Assembly (NCBI RefSeq): GCF_011378905.1
Contig: NZ_WTPY01000039.1
Location: 1 to 39,045 of the forward strand
Source: Paraglaciecola sp. 20A4
Lineage (GTDB): Bacteria > Pseudomonadota > Gammaproteobacteria > Enterobacterales > Alteromonadaceae
Direction of reading: 5' to 3'
DNA length: 39,045 nucleotides
The notes beneath the pieces are model-generated. The model ran no database searches. It saw only the letters and a program-made list of their open reading frames with translations, and had not been told where the DNA came from. Shown here piece by piece: positions 36,178 through 39,045 of the stretch. How positions within the stretch are numbered: the stretch's first letter is position 1; each line of letters begins with the position of its first letter. The translations under genes were made by a program, and so were the position numbers.

Positions 36178-36199
36178 CTGCTACATATTTGCTACACAG
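36178..36199. repeat. Short direct repeat before the integrase
   Basis: TGCTACATATT and TGCTACACAG occur in tandem (TGCTACA twice, 11 bases apart) between the attachment site and the integrase start. They could be arm-type integrase or excisionase binding sites, but the repeat is short. Confidence 0.3.
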
Positions 36200-36216
36200 A
36201 AACGAAAGGGAAGCCA

Positions 36217-37452
36217 ATGTCAGTTAAAGCTAAGATCTCAAACTCCACCATTCGAAACCTAAAACCCAGTGATAAAAGGCTCAATGATACTGACATTTCA
36301 GGTTTTCATGCGCGCATCACTGAGAGCGGTAAAATTAAGTATTATCTGTTTTATCGCCACAACGGAAAGCAGGTCAATTATCTACTTGGTGCTGATGGTC
36401 AAATTACGCCTGCTCAAGCGCGAGACTTAGCAAAAAATAAATCGGCCGAAATAACAAAAGGCGTCGATGTTCAAGCGGTGAAGAAAGAAGCGAAGGAGCA
36501 AGTCAAACTTTCTAAGCTTTCAACACTGAGCGCATTCGTCGAGCAAAAATACGAACCTTGGTTAGAAACCCGAAATGCTAAAACAGCAAAACGCGCCATT
36601 CTTAATTTAAAGGCGGCTTTCCCTAAATTTCTGAATTTGCAGTTGTCAGAGATCACAGCATGGGAATTGGAGAAATGGCGCAGCGAACAAAAAGCCAATG
36701 GCTTAAAGCCCGCTTCGATTAATCGGCGCATCAACACACTGAAAGGGTGCCTGAGTCGAGCAGTTGAATGGGAGGTGATCCAAGGGCATGACCTAAACAA
36801 AGTTAAAGCACTGAAAGTGGATAACTCCAAAGTACGGTTCTTAGATAAAAATGAGGAACAACGGCTGCGAGAAGCGCTGCAATCTAGAGATGCAAAAATC
36901 AAAGAACAGCGACTAAGTGCTAATAAATTTCGTCATGACAGGGATTACGATTTACTGACTGACTTATCTAGTCAGTCATTTGCAGACTACTTAGAGCCAA
37001 TCGTTTTGCTTGGGTTAAACACAGGCATGCGCAGAGGCGAGATTTTAACGCTTGAATGGCAGAACGTAGATTTAACCAATAAAAACCTAACAGTGATCTC
37101 AGAGAACGCTAAATCGGGCAAAACACGGCATATCCCTTTAAACAATGAAGCTTATGATGCATTAACACGATGGAAGTTAGATTCAGGTTCTAGCGGCGCA
37201 GTGTTTAAAGGCCAAGATGGAAACCCGTTGCTAGAAATACGTAAGAGCTGGGCAACGGTTTTAGATATGGCAAAGATTGAGAATTTCCGCTTTCATGACT
37301 TACGGCATCATTTTGCAAGTCGGTTAGTAATGGCATCAGTGGATTTAAATACCGTGAGGGAATTGCTAGGACATAGTGACTTAACTATGACCTTAAGATA
37401 TGCACACTTAGCGCCTGAGCATAAAGCTGCTGCGGTGAATTTGATCGGTTAA
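36217..37452 (+). CDS. Tyrosine-family site-specific integrase
   Basis: A 411-residue integrase from ATG 36217, which I prefer over the in-frame ATG at 36145 because AAAGGGA (36206-36212) precedes it and SVKAKISNSTIRNLKPSDK is the normal start. The N-terminal DUF4102-like arm domain covers about 1-85, the SAM-like core-binding domain about 105-190, and the catalytic domain about 210-405. It shows the catalytic Arg in LNTGMRRGEILTLEW, HDLRHHFASRL (H-x-x-R), LLGHSDLTMTLRYAHL with GH and the nucleophile Tyr. With the tRNA-Arg fragment just upstream, it should catalyse integration and excision at that site. The frame is intact. Confidence 0.95.
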   Translation: MSVKAKISNSTIRNLKPSDKRLNDTDISGFHARITESGKIKYYLFYRHNGKQVNYLLGADGQITPAQARDLAKNKSAEITKGVDVQAVKKEAKEQVKLSKLSTLSAFVEQKYEPWLETRNAKTAKRAILNLKAAFPKFLNLQLSEITAWELEKWRSEQKANGLKPASINRRINTLKGCLSRAVEWEVIQGHDLNKVKALKVDNSKVRFLDKNEEQRLREALQSRDAKIKEQRLSANKFRHDRDYDLLTDLSSQSFADYLEPIVLLGLNTGMRRGEILTLEWQNVDLTNKNLTVISENAKSGKTRHIPLNNEAYDALTRWKLDSGSSGAVFKGQDGNPLLEIRKSWATVLDMAKIENFRFHDLRHHFASRLVMASVDLNTVRELLGHSDLTMTLRYAHLAPEHKAAAVNLIG

Positions 37453-37641
37453 GGCTTTACACCATGCTCAACGGTATTTATATAGAATAATGCTACTAGC
37501 AAAAAAAATTTAATATCACAAGGTACGAAAAGTTCTCGTTTTGATATTATCCTTACCCGATTAACGCTCTCATTAATTGATTTTAAAAATATTCAATATG
37601 TGGAAATCAGATATCTGATCTTCCCCCAGTTTCGTAGACAC

Positions 37642-38454
37642 TTAACTTGCCTGTGAATATGTATTTTCATATTCATCTGGGGGCACATGTCCAAGGTGGC
37701 TATGCAGTCGAGTTCGATTGTAAAACACCTCAATGTAATCGAACAAATCCGCTTTGGCTTCACTTCGGTTCACGTACACTTTTCGTTTCACTCTCTCCGT
37801 TTTAAGTGAGTGAAAAAAACTTTCTGCAACCGCATTATCTAAACAATGGCCTCGGCGGCTCATGCTGGGTATCAGATTATGAACACTTAAAAAGTCTAGA
37901 TAGTCACCGCTGGCATATTGACTGCCCTGATCACTGTGTACTATCACCTCTGATACCGCAGGTCGTCTCCATATCGCCATCAGTAACGCTTTAATCACGA
38001 TATCTGATGTCATGGTAGGTTGCATCGACCAACCAATAACCTTTCGTGAGAACAAGTCCAACACCACGGCCAAATACAGCCAGCCTTCATAGGTTTTTAT
38101 GTACGTTATATCTGATACCCAAGCGGTATCAGGCTCGCTCACAACAAATTGCTGTTGTAGATGGTTATCTGCTGCAATATGAGGTGTAGAAGACTTGAAG
38201 TAGCGTCGCTTATAGCCAATATTAGCTTTGAGCTTGGCCTGCTTCATCAACTTAGCAACACGATTCACACCACACCTTTCACCTTGTCGCCTAAGATCAT
38301 GCGTGATCCTAGGACTGCCATAAACAGCCCCACTTTGCACATAACTTTCTTTGATGCGTTCAAGCAAGCGCTCATTGTCCTGTGCACTTTTTGATAATGG
38401 TTGCTTCGACCAGGCGTAAAATCCACTACGATGAACGTTTAACACACGGCACAT
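37642..38454 (-). CDS. IS3-family transposase OrfB (catalytic part)
   Basis: The catalytic rve-type integrase core has D in WVSDITYI, D in HSDQGSQY and E in NAVAESFFHSLKTE (D-D-E). A normal OrfB N-terminus (VKERYTFIKSRLHVYRVSTM) lies in the same frame upstream of the ATG at 38454, overlapping the end of OrfA. The protein is therefore most likely made as an OrfAB fusion by a -1 ribosomal frameshift around TCAAAGAAAGG (about 38500-38510, minus strand). Its stop lies inside the left inverted repeat. Confidence 0.95.
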   Translation of the reverse strand: MCRVLNVHRSGFYAWSKQPLSKSAQDNERLLERIKESYVQSGAVYGSPRITHDLRRQGERCGVNRVAKLMKQAKLKANIGYKRRYFKSSTPHIAADNHLQQQFVVSEPDTAWVSDITYIKTYEGWLYLAVVLDLFSRKVIGWSMQPTMTSDIVIKALLMAIWRRPAVSEVIVHSDQGSQYASGDYLDFLSVHNLIPSMSRRGHCLDNAVAESFFHSLKTERVKRKVYVNRSEAKADLFDYIEVFYNRTRLHSHLGHVPPDEYENTYSQAS

Positions 38455-38486
38455 GGTACTGACACGATAAACATGGAGTCGGGATT

Positions 38487-38765
38487 TTATGAACGTGTAC
38501 CTTTCTTTGACTCGCTTGCAAAGTACACGGCGGCCTCCTTTAGGATGTTACGCTCTTCTGTCAGGCGCTTAACTTCAGCTTTAAGTTTGCGTATTTCTTC
38601 TTGCTCTGCCGATTGGCTAGCGGGTACTTTTACCTTACTCACCCAGTAATAGAGTGACTTATCTGATATACCTAAACGTTTAGAAACGTCAGGTACAGAA
38701 TAGCCTTTTTCAACCACTTGGCGAACGGCTTCTTGCTTAAATTCATCGGGATATTTTTTATTCAT
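38487..38765 (-). CDS. IS3-family transposase OrfA
   Basis: A 92-residue DNA-binding protein. The HTH region reads YPDEFKQEAVRQVVEKGYSVPDVSKRLGISDKSLYYWV (positions about 5-42, HTH_Tnp_1 type), followed by a leucine-zipper-like coiled coil (EEIRKLKAEVKRLTEERNILKEA). It ends with YFASESKKGTRS, the usual place for the frameshift into OrfB. It binds the inverted repeats and forms the fusion transposase by -1 frameshifting. Confidence 0.93.
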   Translation of the reverse strand: MNKKYPDEFKQEAVRQVVEKGYSVPDVSKRLGISDKSLYYWVSKVKVPASQSAEQEEIRKLKAEVKRLTEERNILKEAAVYFASESKKGTRS

Positions 38766-38830
38766 AACACTTTTTACCTTACTTCAGTTTCTAAGTAAAA
38801 AGTGTCTACAGAGTTAGGGGAAGATCAATC

Positions 38831-39045
38831 AATTTTTGCTCATGGTGTATCGCGAAATATAATTTATATACTTAATGTTGGAATATCTGTGGATAAGGAA
38901 GTATTGAGAAAATGGAATTAGATGAAATAGTAATAAAAAATTCGGCTTGGACATGGGATAAACTCCGTGTGTAGTGGTCAAGTCTTATTGGCCACAGTTT
39001 TATAGTAAAGCCAGTATCTATTCTCTGACTCGTTTGGGGTTAAAC
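38831..39045. other. Window end: short ORF and possible edge of a further insertion
   Basis: ATG 38912 opens a 20-codon frame (MELDEIVIKNSAWTWDKLRV) that stops at TAG 38972-38974, just where the sequence changes to TGTAGTGGTCAAGTCTTATT (from 38970), which has the look of an insertion-sequence terminus. If so, a gene beginning at 38912 is cut by it. The right side is outside the window, so this cannot be confirmed. Confidence 0.25.

Larger units (their letters stand above)
37613..38830 (-). mobile_element. IS3-family insertion sequence, complete with target duplication
   Basis: Inverted repeats of 28 bp lie at 37616-37643 and 38800-38827 (23 of 28 matching; both begin TGATCTTCCCC and end GTAGACACTT). 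The base triplet ATC flanks both ends (37613-37615 and 38828-38830) as a 3-bp target duplication. Two overlapping frames encode OrfA and OrfB. The well-kept ends suggest a recent insertion. Confidence 0.93.

Noticed and set aside
1-39045. CRISPR array or complete restriction/toxin-antitoxin system
   Set aside because: No regularly spaced repeats, no cas genes, and no methyltransferase or paired toxin-antitoxin genes were seen.

Overview
The window looks like chromosomal DNA of a marine gammaproteobacterium, most likely an Alteromonadales member. This is inferred from the moderately AT-rich base composition, protein styles, a tRNA-Arg(CCG) fragment of gammaproteobacterial type and the mix of exopolysaccharide, GH16 and PhoD genes; no rRNA or other direct taxonomic marker is present. 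It has a housekeeping-like left part, a large AT-rich polysaccharide locus in the middle and an accessory right part with insertion sequences and an integrase.

Left part (1-10546): a 3' end of an unidentified gene, recQ (minus), a very large membrane protein of 1397 residues with a Cache-like sensor half and a degenerate NTPase/winged-helix half (minus), an MBL-fold hydrolase (plus), a ZIP metal transporter (minus) divergent from a small ferritin-like helical protein with a good Fur-type box in front, and a lone PD-(D/E)XK-like protein (minus).

Middle (about 10547-28166): a 1.2 kb AT-rich leader with a strong promoter and an early terminator-like hairpin, then a Wzx/Wzy-dependent exopolysaccharide or capsule locus. 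In order: initiating sugar-phosphate transferase, UDP-glucuronate 4-epimerase, GT2, flippase, GT4, GT2, GT4, O-antigen-ligase/polymerase-like protein, small Wza-type export protein, Wzc-type co-polymerase/tyrosine kinase, acyltransferase-SGNH, a GT2 without a canonical start codon, and a second acyltransferase on the other strand. The genes together supply lipid-linked repeat-unit assembly, flipping, polymerisation, chain-length control/export and O-acylation. No UDP-glucose dehydrogenase and no Wzb phosphatase are in the window.

Right part (28167-39045): an IS30-family element with inverted repeats; about 1 kb of decayed sequence including an Rhs-like remnant and a perfect 16-bp hairpin; a secreted multidomain GH16-family hydrolase with paired EF-hand-like repeats; a small membrane protein; a PhoD-like phosphatase without an export signal; and a tRNA-Arg(CCG) 3' fragment directly next to a tyrosine integrase. 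The last two read as the edge of an integrated element extending to the right, interrupted by a complete IS3-family element with a 3-bp target duplication.
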